NCBI RefSeq assembly: GCF_000429625.1
Contig: NZ_AUCF01000001.1
Coordinates: 62,001 to 126,000, forward strand
Source: Azospirillum halopraeferens DSM 3675
GTDB taxonomy: Bacteria > Pseudomonadota > Alphaproteobacteria > Azospirillales > Azospirillaceae
DNA: 64,000 bases
Reading direction: 5' to 3'
Made by a program: the position numbers and the translations under genes. The notes beneath the pieces were generated by a model. It made no database searches. It saw only the letters and a program-made list of their open reading frames with translations, and had not been told where the DNA came from. Shown in pieces: positions 33,403 to 43,170 of this stretch. Position 1 is the stretch's first letter. Every line of letters starts with the position of its first letter.

Positions 33403-34175
33403 TTGTCCGAGAAGAAGATGCCGGTGATGAGATAGTTGAACACCAGGATGAGGATCGAGGCCGCGACCACCGCGTTGGTCGTCGCCTGCCCGACACCCTG
33501 GGCACCGCCGCGCGACCGGTAGCCGAAATAGCAGCCCATCAGCGCGATCATGAATCCGAAGACCCCGGCCTTGACCAGACCGGAGATGACGTCCACCGGC
33601 TCCAGGAACTCCCACGTGCGGGAGATGTAGGAGGCGGGATTGAAGCCCAGCCGGTAGACGCTGACCAGGAACCCGCCGAACACGCCGATGATGTCGGCGA
33701 CCAGCACCAGCAGCGGCAGCATGGTCAGCCCGGCGATCAGGCGCGGCACCACCAGGTACTTGTACGGGTTGGTCGACAGGGTGGAGAGGGCGTCGATCTG
33801 CTCGGTCACCCGCATGGTGCCGATCTCGGCGGCCATGGCGGCGCCGATGCGGCCGGCGACCATCAGGCCGGCCAGCACCGGCCCCAGCTCGCGCGTGACC
33901 GACAGCACCACCACGGTGGCAATGGCACCCTCCGCCTGGAACCGGGCAAAGCCCGAATAGCTCTGGAGCGCCAGCACCATGCCGGTGAACAGCGCGGTCA
34001 GCCCGACCACCGGCAGCGAGTAGTAGCCGATGTCGATCATCTGCCGCAGGACCTGGCGCAGATAGATCGGCGGCCGCAGGCAGTGGGAGACGGCGATCCC
34101 CGTGAACATGGCGACGTTGCCCGTCGCCCCGAGGAAGACCAGGAACGCCCGCCCGATGGCGGCTAGGAACCCCAT
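33399..34175 (-). CDS. mlaE: Lipid-asymmetry ABC transporter, permease
   Basis: A 258-residue inner-membrane protein of the MlaE/DUF140 family: VVGLTALFTGMVLALQSYSGFARF, VTRELGPVLAGLMVAGRIGAAMAAEIGTMRVTEQIDALSTL and MGCYFGYRSRGGAQGVGQATTNAVV. It forms the lipid-conducting dimer with MlaF below and MlaD above. It overlaps alr by 13 bases at its start and mlaF by four at its end, so dnaB-alr-mlaE-mlaF is a tightly packed unit. Confidence 0.94.
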   Translation of the reverse strand: MGFLAAIGRAFLVFLGATGNVAMFTGIAVSHCLRPPIYLRQVLRQMIDIGYYSLPVVGLTALFTGMVLALQSYSGFARFQAEGAIATVVVLSVTRELGPVLAGLMVAGRIGAAMAAEIGTMRVTEQIDALSTLSTNPYKYLVVPRLIAGLTMLPLLVLVADIIGVFGGFLVSVYRLGFNPASYISRTWEFLEPVDVISGLVKAGVFGFMIALMGCYFGYRSRGGAQGVGQATTNAVVAASILILVFNYLITGIFFSDK

Positions 34176-35290
34176 GCGGACCCTCCCGGCGCGCCGCCCG
34201 TGTAGACCCGGTGATAGCGCGGGCCGAGCGACGTCAGGATCTCATAGCCGATGGTGCCGGCCTCGTCCGCGACGGTGTCGACGGGGCGGTGGGGGCCGAT
34301 GACCTCCACCAGCGTGCCGGGAGCGACGGCTTCTTCGGGCAGGGCCGAGACGTCCACGGTCACCAGGTCCATGGACACCCGCCCGACCACCGGCGCCGGC
34401 ACACCGCCGACGTACACGCTCCCGCGCCCGCTGAGCGCGCGCAGGTAGCCGTCGGCGTAACCCACTGCGATTGTTGCAATCCTGCCACTCCCTGCAACGC
34501 GGTGAGTGGCACCGTAGCCAACGGTCATAGGGCTGTCAACGCTGCGGACCTGGAGCACGCGGGCGTCCAGGCGCATGACGCCGTTCATCGGATTGATCGA
34601 ATCGGGGGTCGGGTTGACGCCGTACAGGGCACAGCCCGGGCGCACAAGATCGAAGTGGAAGTCCGGACCGAGGAAGATGCCCGAGGAATTGGCCAGGCTG
34701 GCGGGGGCCGCCGGCAGGCTCGCGACGGCGGCGCGGAAGTGGTTCCGCTGCGCGGTGTTCATCGGCGTTGCGGTATCGGCACAGGCGAGGTGGCTGAGCC
34801 ACAGGCGCACCTTGATGCCGGCCAGGCGGTCCGGCGTGGCCGCCAGCACCGCCAGTTCATCGGGGCCGAGTCCCAGGCGATTCATGCCGGTGTCGACGTG
34901 CACCGCGGCGGGTAGCGCCACCTCCAACCCGCGGGCGAAGGCGCCCCATGCGGTGATCTCTCCGAGGTGGTTGAGGACGGGGATGATGCGGGCCTCGACG
35001 AACACGCCCTCCGCTCCCGCCGGGAGACCGCCCAGCGACAGGATCTCCGCATCCGGGATGAGGGGGCGCAGAGCCAGCGCCTCGTCCAGGTGGGCGACGA
35101 AGAAGGTGGTGCAGCCGGCGGCGCGCAGGGCCGGCGCCACACGGGCCGCGCCAAGCCCGTAGGCGTCGGCCTTGAGAACGGCGGCGCAGGCCGCGGGGGC
35201 GGCCCGGTCGCGCAGCCGGCGCCAGTTGTCGGCGATGGCGTCGAGGTCGATGGTCAGAACCGCCCCGGCCCGTTGCAGTGCGTCACTCAT
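34163..35290 (-). CDS. alr: Alanine racemase
   Basis: A 375-residue fold-type III PLP enzyme with the cofactor lysine in AAVLKADAYGLGAARV (Lys40), VHVDTGMNRLGL, and the second-domain tyrosine in PMTVGYGATHRV. It converts L- to D-alanine for peptidoglycan, or acts as the catabolic DadX type; with no dadA nearby the biosynthetic role is likelier. It starts inside the end of dnaB (overlap of eight bases) and runs into mlaE. Confidence 0.95.
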   Translation of the reverse strand: MSDALQRAGAVLTIDLDAIADNWRRLRDRAAPAACAAVLKADAYGLGAARVAPALRAAGCTTFFVAHLDEALALRPLIPDAEILSLGGLPAGAEGVFVEARIIPVLNHLGEITAWGAFARGLEVALPAAVHVDTGMNRLGLGPDELAVLAATPDRLAGIKVRLWLSHLACADTATPMNTAQRNHFRAAVASLPAAPASLANSSGIFLGPDFHFDLVRPGCALYGVNPTPDSINPMNGVMRLDARVLQVRSVDSPMTVGYGATHRVAGSGRIATIAVGYADGYLRALSGRGSVYVGGVPAPVVGRVSMDLVTVDVSALPEEAVAPGTLVEVIGPHRPVDTVADEAGTIGYEILTSLGPRYHRVYTGGAPGGSAWGS

Positions 35291-36806
35291 TGGCGAAATC
35301 ATCATGCCTTTGGTCGAGATCACCGAACTTCGTGAACTGACCGTCGAAGAACAGCCGCACCGTGCCGATGGGGCCGTGGCGCTGCTTGGCCAGGATGACC
35401 TCGGCGGTGTTGTGGACTTCGCCCAGGCGCTGCTGCCAGCGCTGGTAGCGGTCGTTGAACTTGTCGTCGCTTTCGTCCGGGCGGCGGCTCGGCTCGGCGC
35501 GCTCCAGATAATACTGTTCGCGAAAGACGAACATGACCACGTCGGCGTCCTGCTCGATGGAGCCCGATTCGCGCAGGTCGGCGAGCTGCGGGCGCTTGTC
35601 CTCGCGCAGTTCCACCGCACGGCTGAGCTGGGAGAGCGCCAGCACCGGCAGGTCCAGCTCCTTGGCGATGGCCTTGAGGCCGCGGGTGATCTCCGAGATC
35701 TCCTGCACCCGGTTCTCCGACCCGCGCGAGGACGAGCCGCGCAGGAGCTGCAGGTAATCCACCACCACCAGCCCCAGACCCTGGGTGCGCTTCAGGCGCC
35801 GGCAACGGGTGCGCACGGCCGCCACCGACAGGGCCGGGGTGTCGTCCACGTAGAAGGGGACGCGGGCCAGTTCCTGGCTGGCCTGGACGAACTTGGGGAA
35901 GTCGGTGTCGCGGATCTCGCCGCGGCGGATCTTGTCGCCGGGGACCTGCGTCTCATCGGCCAGGATGCGGGTGGCGAGCTGTTCGGACGACATTTCCAGC
36001 GAGAAGAAGCCGACGCACGCCCCTTCCTGCCCGCTGGAGCGCATATAGGCCTTGGCGGCGTTGAAGGCGATGTTGGTGGCCAACGCCGTCTTACCCATGG
36101 AGGGGCGGCCGGCCAGGATGACCAGGTCCGACGGGTGCAGACCGCCCATCTTGCGGTCGATGTCCATCAGGCCGGTGGTGACGCCGGTCACATGGCTGGA
36201 GCGGCGGAAGGCCGTCTCCGCCATCTCGATCGCCACCTTCACCGATTCGGAGAAGGAGACGAAGCCGCCCTGCACCTCGCCTGTCGAGGCGAGGTCGAAG
36301 AGCTGCTTCTCCGCCTCGCCGATCTGGTCCATGGCGGAGCTGTCGAGGTCGTGGCGGAACGCCTCGTTCACCATGTCGGTCCCGACCTCGATCAACTGCC
36401 GCCGCAGGAACAGGTCGTGGATGGTGCGCCCGTAGTCGCCGGCGTTGATCACGGTGACCACGTTGGCCGCCAGTTCCGCCAGATAGCTGGCCCCGCCCTC
36501 GTCCGCCAGCGCCGGGTCGTTCTCGAAGTAGGACTTCAGGGTCACCGGGTTGGCGATCTGCCCCCGGTCGATCATCTTGACGATCGCTTCGAAGATCCGC
36601 TGGTGGACGGGATCGTAGAAATGGGGCGGCTTGAGGAAATCGCCGACCTTCTCGTACGCCTTGTTGTTGACCAGGATGGCGCCCAGCAGCGCCTGCTCCG
36701 CCTCTTCGTTGTGGGGTGGCGTGCGGTACTCGGGCGTGGCGCCGTTCAGCGACGCCGGAGCGCCGGCGTAGGCGCCGGGGGCGGTGCGGGAAAGGGTGTC
36801 GTCCAT
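35283..36806 (-). CDS. dnaB: Replicative DNA helicase DnaB
   Basis: The start is MDDTLSRTAPGAYAG (36806); 507 residues. The N-terminal helical domain has PPHNEEAEQALLGAILVNNKAYE. The RecA-like core has GRPSMGKTALATNIA (Walker A), VVVDYLQLL (Walker B) and the DnaB end with LSQLSRAVELREDKRPQLADLRESGSIEQDADVVMFVFRE. It unwinds the parental duplex at the fork as a hexamer. There is no intein. It opens the dnaB-alr-mlaE-mlaF unit. Confidence 0.97.
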   Translation of the reverse strand: MDDTLSRTAPGAYAGAPASLNGATPEYRTPPHNEEAEQALLGAILVNNKAYEKVGDFLKPPHFYDPVHQRIFEAIVKMIDRGQIANPVTLKSYFENDPALADEGGASYLAELAANVVTVINAGDYGRTIHDLFLRRQLIEVGTDMVNEAFRHDLDSSAMDQIGEAEKQLFDLASTGEVQGGFVSFSESVKVAIEMAETAFRRSSHVTGVTTGLMDIDRKMGGLHPSDLVILAGRPSMGKTALATNIAFNAAKAYMRSSGQEGACVGFFSLEMSSEQLATRILADETQVPGDKIRRGEIRDTDFPKFVQASQELARVPFYVDDTPALSVAAVRTRCRRLKRTQGLGLVVVDYLQLLRGSSSRGSENRVQEISEITRGLKAIAKELDLPVLALSQLSRAVELREDKRPQLADLRESGSIEQDADVVMFVFREQYYLERAEPSRRPDESDDKFNDRYQRWQQRLGEVHNTAEVILAKQRHGPIGTVRLFFDGQFTKFGDLDQRHDDFANE

Positions 36807-36933
36807 GGCCGGCACTCTACCAAACGGCCGGGCGGGCCGGCTGTGCGAAGCGCACATGCCACCCCGGAAAAGCTGTGCACAACTTTCATCCCCGGGTGGA
36901 GAATTCCGGGGATAACCGTGGACGTGCGTGCGC

Positions 36934-38160
36934 TCAGGCGGCGCTCGCCGCGGCGGAACGGGAGTTGGCCAGGTCCCGTTCGGCGGCGTGGATGTAGTCC
37001 CGCGTCAGGGGCACCGCCCCCGCCGACCGGGCGAGCTGGACCTGGAACACCATGTGGCCCTGATAGCGGAAGGCGATCTCCGCCCCGGCCAGATAGAATT
37101 CCCACATGCGGCAGAACCGCTCGTCGTAAAGCCGCGCCGCGTCCTCCCGCCGCTCCAGGAACCGGGCGCGCCAGTGGCGCAGAGTCTCGGCATAGTGCAG
37201 CCGCAGCACCTCCAGGTCGGTGGCCCACAGGCCGGAGCGTTCGATCGCCGGAACGACCTCCGACAGGGCGGGGGAGTAGCCGCCGGGGAAGATGTACTTG
37301 CGGAACCACGGGTTGGTGGCACCCGGCCCTTCGCTGCGGCCGATGGAGTGCAGCAGGGCCACGCCGTCGTCAGCCAGAAGGTCGCGCACCCGCTCGAAGA
37401 ACGCGGGGTAATGGGGGGCGCCCACATGCTCGAACATGCCCACCGAAACGATCCGGTCGAAGCAGCCGGTCATGTCCCGGTAGTCGCGCAGCTCGAAGCG
37501 GACGCGGTCGCTCAGGCCGGCCTGCTCCGCCCGTTCCCGTGCGACGGCGAGCTGTTCGGCCGACAGCGTGATTCCCGTGACGTCCGCCCCGGTCGCCCGG
37601 GCCAGGTACAGGGCCATGCCGCCCCAGCCGCAGCCGATGTCCAGCACCCTGTGGCCCGGCCGCAGCAGCAGCTTTGCGGCGATATGCCGCTTCTTGGCCT
37701 CCTGCGCCTCGTCCAGCGTCATGTCCGGACGGGCGAAATAGGCGCAGGAATATTGCAGGTCGCGATCGAGGAACAGTTCGTAGAGCCGGCGCGACAGGTC
37801 GTAATGGTGCGCCACGTTGCGCCGGGCGCGGCCGCGGTGGTTGTTCTGCTCGATGAAGCGCGCGACGGGGGCCACCCACTCCCGCACGCGGCCCAGGGCC
37901 CCGTGCACCTCGGTTCCGCGGCTGAGGATGGCCAGGGCGTCGTAGATCGTGCCGCCCTCGATGGTGAGGCGGCCGTCCATGTAGGCCTCCCCGAAGGTCA
38001 GGCGGGGAGAGAGGATCAACTGCCGGTGCAGTGCCCGGTCGTGGAGACGGATGGTGACCTCCGGCGTGCCCCGGCCGAACCGGTGGACGGTGCCGTCCGC
38101 ATCCACCAGCCCCAGGGCATCGTTGGCAATGGCTTGATCGAGAAGTCGCGCAAGCAGCAT
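36934..38160 (-). CDS. cfa: Cyclopropane-fatty-acyl-phospholipid synthase
   Basis: A 408-residue enzyme: an N-terminal lipid-binding domain (LTFGEAYMDGRLTIEGGTIYD) and a SAM-methyltransferase domain with VLDIGCGWGGMALYLARATGADVTGITLSAEQ, SVGMFEHVG and YIFPGGYSPALSEV. It adds a methylene from SAM across double bonds of membrane phospholipids, protecting cells in stationary phase and acid. It stands alone between dnaB and the ribosomal-protein operon. Confidence 0.95.
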   Translation of the reverse strand: MLLARLLDQAIANDALGLVDADGTVHRFGRGTPEVTIRLHDRALHRQLILSPRLTFGEAYMDGRLTIEGGTIYDALAILSRGTEVHGALGRVREWVAPVARFIEQNNHRGRARRNVAHHYDLSRRLYELFLDRDLQYSCAYFARPDMTLDEAQEAKKRHIAAKLLLRPGHRVLDIGCGWGGMALYLARATGADVTGITLSAEQLAVARERAEQAGLSDRVRFELRDYRDMTGCFDRIVSVGMFEHVGAPHYPAFFERVRDLLADDGVALLHSIGRSEGPGATNPWFRKYIFPGGYSPALSEVVPAIERSGLWATDLEVLRLHYAETLRHWRARFLERREDAARLYDERFCRMWEFYLAGAEIAFRYQGHMVFQVQLARSAGAVPLTRDYIHAAERDLANSRSAAASAA

Positions 38161-38278
38161 TCCTCTGCCTCCTCACGGTTTGCAGCGAAGGCACCCCCGG
38201 GGAAGAACTGGGAACCGGAGGAGCAACCGTGAAGGGGCAAGGGGCATCAACATTCGCACACGTGCCATTCGAAACGCG

Positions 38279-38312
38279 AAAAGCCGCCCACCCCCGTTAC
38301 GGGATGGGCGGC
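38279..38312 (-). terminator. Intrinsic terminator of the ribosomal-protein operon
   Basis: On the minus strand GCCGCCCA (38312-38305) pairs with TGGGCGGC (38290-38283) and is followed by UUUU (38282-38279). It lies about 60 bases behind the rplI stop. Confidence 0.75.
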
Positions 38313-38372
38313 GATCCGGACGAGCGGCTGAACCGAGCGGTGGCGAAGGCGCGAGGTCCCGCGCCGCCGGGA

Positions 38373-38942
38373 TCAGGTCTCCTCGGTCTCCTCGGCGCGG
38401 GCGGCGGCGGCCTCGGCGGCCTCCCGCTCCTCTTCCTCGTCGAGCAGGTCGGCGGCGGTGATCATGCCGCCGCGCTGGGCCTGAAGCTCGGCCTCTTCGG
38501 CCGAACGGGCGACGTTCACCGTGACGTGGACGCTGACCTCCGGGTGCAGCACGATGCGCACGCGGAACAGACCCAGCGTCTTGATCGGCTGGTCGATGGA
38601 GACCTGCTGGCGCTCCACCGAGAAGCCGGCGGCGGTCAGCGCGTCGGCGATGTCGCGGCTGGACACCGAGCCGTAGAGCACGCCCGTCTCACCCGCCTGG
38701 CGGGTGATGACGACGGCCACGCCGTCCACCTTCTGCGCCACGTACTCGGCGTCCTTGCGGCGCTCGAGGTTGGCGGCCTCAAGGCTGGCGCGCTGCTTCT
38801 GGAAATACTCCAGGTTCGTCTTCGTGGCGCGCAGCGCCTTCTTCTGCGGCAGCAGGTAGTTGCGCGCGAAACCGGCGCGCACCTTCACCACCTGGCCCAT
38901 CTGGCCGAGCTTCTCGACCCGCTCCAAAAGAATGACTTCCAT
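38373..38942 (-). CDS. rplI: 50S ribosomal protein L9
   Basis: A 189-residue protein starting [37 protein letters not shown], the classical L9 N-domain, followed by the long connecting helix and the C-domain ([16 protein letters not shown]). A Glu/Ala-rich tail of about 40 residues is an alphaproteobacterial addition. L9 spans the L1 stalk base and affects reading-frame maintenance. It overlaps the DUF2232 stop (ATGA), the last gene of rpsF-rpsR-DUF2232-rplI. Confidence 0.97.
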   Translation of the reverse strand: MEVILLERVEKLGQMGQVVKVRAGFARNYLLPQKKALRATKTNLEYFQKQRASLEAANLERRKDAEYVAQKVDGVAVVITRQAGETGVLYGSVSSRDIADALTAAGFSVERQQVSIDQPIKTLGLFRVRIVLHPEVSVHVTVNVARSAEEAELQAQRGGMITAADLLDEEEEREAAEAAAARAEETEET

Positions 38943-39898
38943 CACTCGTCCTCCTGATCGGGGCCCGCCGCCCGCATCCGGCGGCGGAACCCCATCCACT
39001 GCTCGATCACGCCCAGGCCGACCATCAAGACGATCGGCCACCCGAAGAGAAACAGGAACAGATAAAACCCTACCAGCAAGGCCGTCCGCGACCGCTGGCG
39101 CTCGGCGAACACGTGCACCACCGACAAACCGGCGAAGGCGAAGGGCAGGCCCAGGATGATGGCGACGTTCAGCGCCACGAACCCGGCCGTGCCCGGAAGC
39201 ACCATCGCCGCCAGAACCGCGACGGCGAACGCCGGGGGCGCCCACTGCGGCAGTTCCAGGTCGGCCAGCCGCATCGGCGGACGCCGGTTGCGGCCGAACC
39301 GCATCAGCAGCCCCTGCGCCAGCGTCGCGTTGACGATGGTCATCAGCAGCCACGACGCGGCCATGATGCCCGGCATCGCCGACGCGAACCCCAGCGCCTC
39401 GTCCGGCGGCGGCGCCTCGCCCTCCGGGCCGAACAGCCCGGCGACCTCACGCACCATGCCCCGGATCAACTCCTCCAGCCCGCCCGGCTCGCCCGCGGCC
39501 AGCAGCACCGCCACCAGGAAGGCGGCGACGCCCAGGCCGGTCAGGCCGATCAGCAGGTGCCCCGGCGGGTACCATTCGATCCCGCCGTCGGCGGCCGGCC
39601 GTGCCAGCAGGGCCTGACGCACGACGACCAGCGCCGGCAGGACGCCGGTGGCGGCGTAGCCCAGCGTCGCCACCGGGCTGCCCGTCGCCAGCAGGACCAC
39701 GCCCCCGGCCACCGCCCCGGCCACGGCCACGGCGCCGAAGCCGAACCAGAGGCCGCTGACGAACAGCGGGAGCGGTGCCAGGTACACCAGGATCAGCGCG
39801 CCGAATCCGCCCGACAGGACCGAGACGTACAGCAGCGCGCTGGCAAGGCCGCCCGCGAGGGCGATGGCCGGTGCCGTATTCAGGAACCCCGTCGGCAT
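38942..39898 (-). CDS. DUF2232 integral membrane protein
   Basis: A 318-residue protein with about eight hydrophobic spans (for example [35 protein letters not shown] at the start and [28 protein letters not shown] at the end). The family is placed between rpsR and rplI in Alphaproteobacteria, as here. It resembles S-component-like or YybS proteins with no proved role. It overlaps rplI by three bases, so it is translated with the ribosomal genes. Confidence 0.88.
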   Translation of the reverse strand: MPTGFLNTAPAIALAGGLASALLYVSVLSGGFGALILVYLAPLPLFVSGLWFGFGAVAVAGAVAGGVVLLATGSPVATLGYAATGVLPALVVVRQALLARPAADGGIEWYPPGHLLIGLTGLGVAAFLVAVLLAAGEPGGLEELIRGMVREVAGLFGPEGEAPPPDEALGFASAMPGIMAASWLLMTIVNATLAQGLLMRFGRNRRPPMRLADLELPQWAPPAFAVAVLAAMVLPGTAGFVALNVAIILGLPFAFAGLSVVHVFAERQRSRTALLVGFYLFLFLFGWPIVLMVGLGVIEQWMGFRRRMRAAGPDQEDE

Positions 39899-39947
39899 GG
39901 CTGGCGGTGATCCTTCCTCGGGTCTTATCCGTTCAGCCTTTCCCGCC

Positions 39948-40217
39948 TTACTTCACGATGTAAGGCAGGAGGGCCAGGAACCGGGCGCGCTTGATGGCGC
40001 GGGCCAGTTCACGCTGCTTCTTCGCCGACACCGCGGTGATCCGGCTCGGGACGATCTTGCCGCGCTCCGAGATGAAGCGGGACAGCAGCTTGACGTCCTT
40101 GTAGTCGATCGCCGGGGCGTTGGCGCCGGAGAACGGGCAGGTCTTGCGGCGGCGGAAGAACGGGCGGCGCGGGCCGCCGCCGGAACGCGGCGCCCCGGAG
40201 GTCTGCTTGTCGCTCAT
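39948..40217 (-). CDS. rpsR: 30S ribosomal protein S18
   Basis: An 89-residue protein with [67 protein letters not shown], the complete S18 pattern. It binds S6 on the platform of the small subunit. Its start overlaps the stop of rpsF (TGATG), which couples their translation. Confidence 0.98.
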   Translation of the reverse strand: MSDKQTSGAPRSGGGPRRPFFRRRKTCPFSGANAPAIDYKDVKLLSRFISERGKIVPSRITAVSAKKQRELARAIKRARFLALLPYIVK

Positions 40218-40669
40218 CAGGCGGTCTCCCCTTCGGCGGTGGCGGCCGGCTGCGGGGCCGGCTCATGACGGCGGGGCGGGCGGGGCCCGCGATCGTCGAA
40301 GCGGCGCGGGCCGCGATCGCCGCGGTCGCCACGCTCACCGCGCTCGCCGCGGCTCTGCATCATCACCGACGGGTTGGCGTCCAGCGCCTCGACGCGCAGC
40401 GACATATAGCGCAGCACGTCTTCGCTCAGGCCCATGTTGCGCTCCATCTCGAGCACGGCCGCGGCCGGCGCGTCGATGTGCAGCATCAGGTAGTGGCCCT
40501 TGCGGTTCTTCTTGATCTTGTAGGCGAGGGTCTTGAGACCCCAGTACTCGGTCTTGGTGACCTGGCCGCCGTTGTCGCGAACGATCTGGGCGTAGGTCTC
40601 GCCGAGCTGCTCGGCCTGGGCGGCCGAAATGTCCTGGCGTGCGATCAGCACGCACTCGTAGAGCGCCAT
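40217..40669 (-). CDS. rpsF: 30S ribosomal protein S6
   Basis: A 150-residue protein: [51 protein letters not shown] and [17 protein letters not shown] are the S6 core. The tail is an Arg/Gly/Asp-rich, probably disordered extension ([14 protein letters not shown]...). First gene of the operon; S6 and S18 form a heterodimer. Confidence 0.98.
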   Translation of the reverse strand: MALYECVLIARQDISAAQAEQLGETYAQIVRDNGGQVTKTEYWGLKTLAYKIKKNRKGHYLMLHIDAPAAAVLEMERNMGLSEDVLRYMSLRVEALDANPSVMMQSRGERGERGDRGDRGPRRFDDRGPRPPRRHEPAPQPAATAEGETA

Positions 40670-40956
40670 ATGACTCCCCATGGCTGTTGACGGGCCGGCG
40701 CTGCGTCGCTCCATATGGAGCGGTCAGCCGCCCGGCCCTAGCCGGCGGCACGCGGGCACGCCGGCAAGGAGTTGCGGAGCGGCGCACTATACATGGATCG
40801 GGTCGGCGGGCAAGGGGCAAGTGGCCGCAAATCGCGCTGCCGCGCGGAAGTCGCACGCGCTCCGCTTGACTTGCGTCGATTGACCGGTATGACTGTCGCC
40901 CAATTCGTGACCAGGGGCCGCGCCGGCGCGGCGCCAACAGCGGGGTCGGAGCGAGC

Positions 40957-41898
40957 ATGACCAGGGCGTTCGTCTTTCCGGGGCAGGGCAGCCAGGCCGT
41001 CGGCATGGGCCGGGAACTGGCGCAGGCGTTCGAAATCGCGCGCCTGACCTTTGAAGAGGTGGACGAGGCGCTGTCGCAGCGCCTGTCCCGCCTGATGTTC
41101 GAAGGACCCGAGGATGAGCTGACCCTGACCGAGAACGCCCAGCCCGCGCTGATGGCCGTCAGCGTCGCGGTCCTGCGGGTGCTGAAGGACCAGGGCGGAC
41201 TCGACCTGCGCCGTCACGCCACCTTCGTCGCCGGACATTCTCTGGGCGAGTATTCGGCCCTGTGCGCCGCCGGCACCTTCTCGCTGGCCGACACCGCGCG
41301 CCTGCTGAAGCTGCGCGGCCGGTCCATGCAGAAAGCGGTGCCGGTCGGGCGGGGCGCCATGGCGGCACTCCTGGGCGCCGATCCGGAGCAGGCGCAGGCC
41401 ATCGCCGCCGAGGCCGCGGCCGGTGAGGTGTGCGCGGTTGCCAACGACAACGCCGTCGGGCAGGTGGTCATTTCCGGCCACGCCACCGCCGTCGACCGCG
41501 CCATCGCGCTGGCCGCCGGGCGGGGCCTGAAGCGCTCGGTCAAGCTGCCGGTCAGCGCGCCCTTCCATTGCCCGCTCATGCAGCCGGCCGCCGACGCCAT
41601 GGCGGAGGCGCTGGAGGCGGTCTCCGTGGCGGCGCCGGAGGTCCCGGTGGTCGCCAACGTCACCGCCGCCGCCGTCAGCGACCCGGCCGAGATCCGCCGC
41701 CTGCTGGTGGAGCAGGTGACCGGCATGGTGCGCTGGCGCGAGAGCGTGCTCTATATGAAGGAGCAGGGCGTCGCGACGCTGGTGGAACTGGGGGCCGGCA
41801 AGGTCCTGGCCGGGCTGGCCAAGCGCATCGACAAGGATGTGGCCGCCACCTCCGTCGGCACGCCCGCCGACGTCGAGTCCTTCCTGAAGACGCTGTGA
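40957..41898 (+). CDS. fabD: Malonyl-CoA:ACP transacylase
   Basis: A 313-residue enzyme with FVFPGQGSQAVGMG, the nucleophile Ser95 in VAGHSLGEYSALCAAG, the binding arginine in LLKLRGRSMQKAV, and the His in VSAPFHCPLMQPA. It loads malonate on ACP for fatty-acid elongation. It starts the fabD-fabG-acpP-fabF-mltG series and is divergent from rpsF. Confidence 0.97.
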   Translation: MTRAFVFPGQGSQAVGMGRELAQAFEIARLTFEEVDEALSQRLSRLMFEGPEDELTLTENAQPALMAVSVAVLRVLKDQGGLDLRRHATFVAGHSLGEYSALCAAGTFSLADTARLLKLRGRSMQKAVPVGRGAMAALLGADPEQAQAIAAEAAAGEVCAVANDNAVGQVVISGHATAVDRAIALAAGRGLKRSVKLPVSAPFHCPLMQPAADAMAEALEAVSVAAPEVPVVANVTAAAVSDPAEIRRLLVEQVTGMVRWRESVLYMKEQGVATLVELGAGKVLAGLAKRIDKDVAATSVGTPADVESFLKTL

Positions 41899-41906
41899 GA
41901 GGCACC

Positions 41907-42650
41907 ATGTTCGACCTGACGGGTAAGTGCGCGCTGGTGACCGGCGCGTCCGGCGGCATCGGCGCCGCCATCGCCAAGGCCCTGCACGCGCAGGGCGCCA
42001 CCGTTGCCCTGTCGGGCACGCGCGTCGCCGCCCTGGAGGCGCTGGCTGCCGGGATGGGCGGGGAGCGCGTGGTGGTGACGCCGGGCAACCTGTCCGACGC
42101 CGCCGCCACCGAGCAGCTTGCCCGGGACGCCGAGGCGGCGCTGGGCGGGCGCATCGACATCCTGGTCAACAACGCCGGCCTCACCCGCGACCAGTTGGCC
42201 ATGCGCATGAAGGACGAGGACTGGCAGCAGGTGCTGGACGTCAACCTGACGGCCGCCTTCCGGCTGTCGCGGGCCGTGCTGCGCGGCATGATGAAGCGGC
42301 GCTTCGGCCGAATCATCGCCATCACCTCCATCGTCGGCGTCACCGGCAACCCCGGCCAGACCAACTACGCCGCGTCCAAGGCCGGCCTGATCGGCATGTC
42401 GAAGGCGCTGGCGGCCGAGGTGGCGTCGCGCAACATCACCGTCAACTGCGTGGCGCCCGGATTCATCACCACGGCGATGACCGACGCGCTGAACGCGGAT
42501 CAGAAGGACAAGCTGTTGAGCGCCATCCCCGCCGGCCGCATGGGCGAGCCGGCGGAGATCGCCGCCGGGGTCGTCTACCTGGCGAGCGACGAAGCCGCTT
42601 ACATCACGGGCCAGACGCTGCACGTCAACGGCGGCATGGCCATGATCTGA
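41907..42650 (+). CDS. fabG: 3-oxoacyl-ACP reductase
   Basis: A 247-residue short-chain dehydrogenase: TGASGGIGAAIAKAL (NADPH loop), ILVNNAGLTRD, the catalytic triad with Ser in IAITSIVGVTGNPGQTNYAASKAGL (Tyr-x3-Lys), and AYITGQTLHVNGGMAMI at the end, typical of FabG. It reduces 3-oxoacyl-ACP during elongation. GAGAGGCACC precedes the ATG; eight bases separate it from fabD. Confidence 0.97.
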   Translation: MFDLTGKCALVTGASGGIGAAIAKALHAQGATVALSGTRVAALEALAAGMGGERVVVTPGNLSDAAATEQLARDAEAALGGRIDILVNNAGLTRDQLAMRMKDEDWQQVLDVNLTAAFRLSRAVLRGMMKRRFGRIIAITSIVGVTGNPGQTNYAASKAGLIGMSKALAAEVASRNITVNCVAPGFITTAMTDALNADQKDKLLSAIPAGRMGEPAEIAAGVVYLASDEAAYITGQTLHVNGGMAMI

Positions 42651-42794
42651 GCCGGCGGAAAAAGGGTAGGACGACGCGGAAACCGCGCCCGCGGGGCGCT
42701 GGTCAAGCCTGCGGAAATGTGTTATCGGACGTGGCTTTTCGCGGCAGCAAGACATGCAGAACTGCGTGTGCCCGGAATGCCGGATTCGCCCAAG

Positions 42795-42825
42795 CGGTCA
42801 AGGATCTGACCAGACGGTCAAGGAT
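42795..42825 (+). repeat. Direct repeat upstream of acpP
   Basis: CGGTCAAGGAT occurs at 42795-42805 and again at 42815-42825, 20 bp apart, that is about two helix turns, just before the acpP ribosome-binding site. It may be a small duplication or a pair of protein-binding half-sites. Confidence 0.5.
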
Positions 42826-42842
42826 TTGGAAGGTCGACGAAC

Positions 42843-43082
42843 ATGAGTGACATCGCCGAGCGCGTGAAGAAGATCGTTGTGGACCACCTGGGTGTGGAAG
42901 AGTCGAAGGTGACGGAGAACGCCTCCTTCATCGACGATCTCGGCGCCGACAGCCTGGACACGGTGGAACTGGTCATGGCTTTCGAGGAGGAGTTCGGCTG
43001 CGAGATCCCGGACGACGCCGCGGAAAAGATCCTGACGGTGAAGGACGCCATCGACTTCATCCAGTCGAACTCCGCGTCCTGA
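42843..43082 (+). CDS. acpP: Acyl carrier protein
   Basis: A 79-residue acidic four-helix protein with [35 protein letters not shown]; Ser37 in DSL carries the phosphopantetheine arm. It carries growing acyl chains in the cytosol. It lies between fabG and fabF, with GGAAGG upstream. Confidence 0.98.
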   Translation: MSDIAERVKKIVVDHLGVEESKVTENASFIDDLGADSLDTVELVMAFEEEFGCEIPDDAAEKILTVKDAIDFIQSNSAS

Positions 43083-43170
43083 TCGGACACGGGCGACCAA
43101 ACGGGGGCCAGGCACCGCACGATCGGAGGCCTGGCCGTCGCGAGACAGCACAAATATGTCAGGGAATCCC

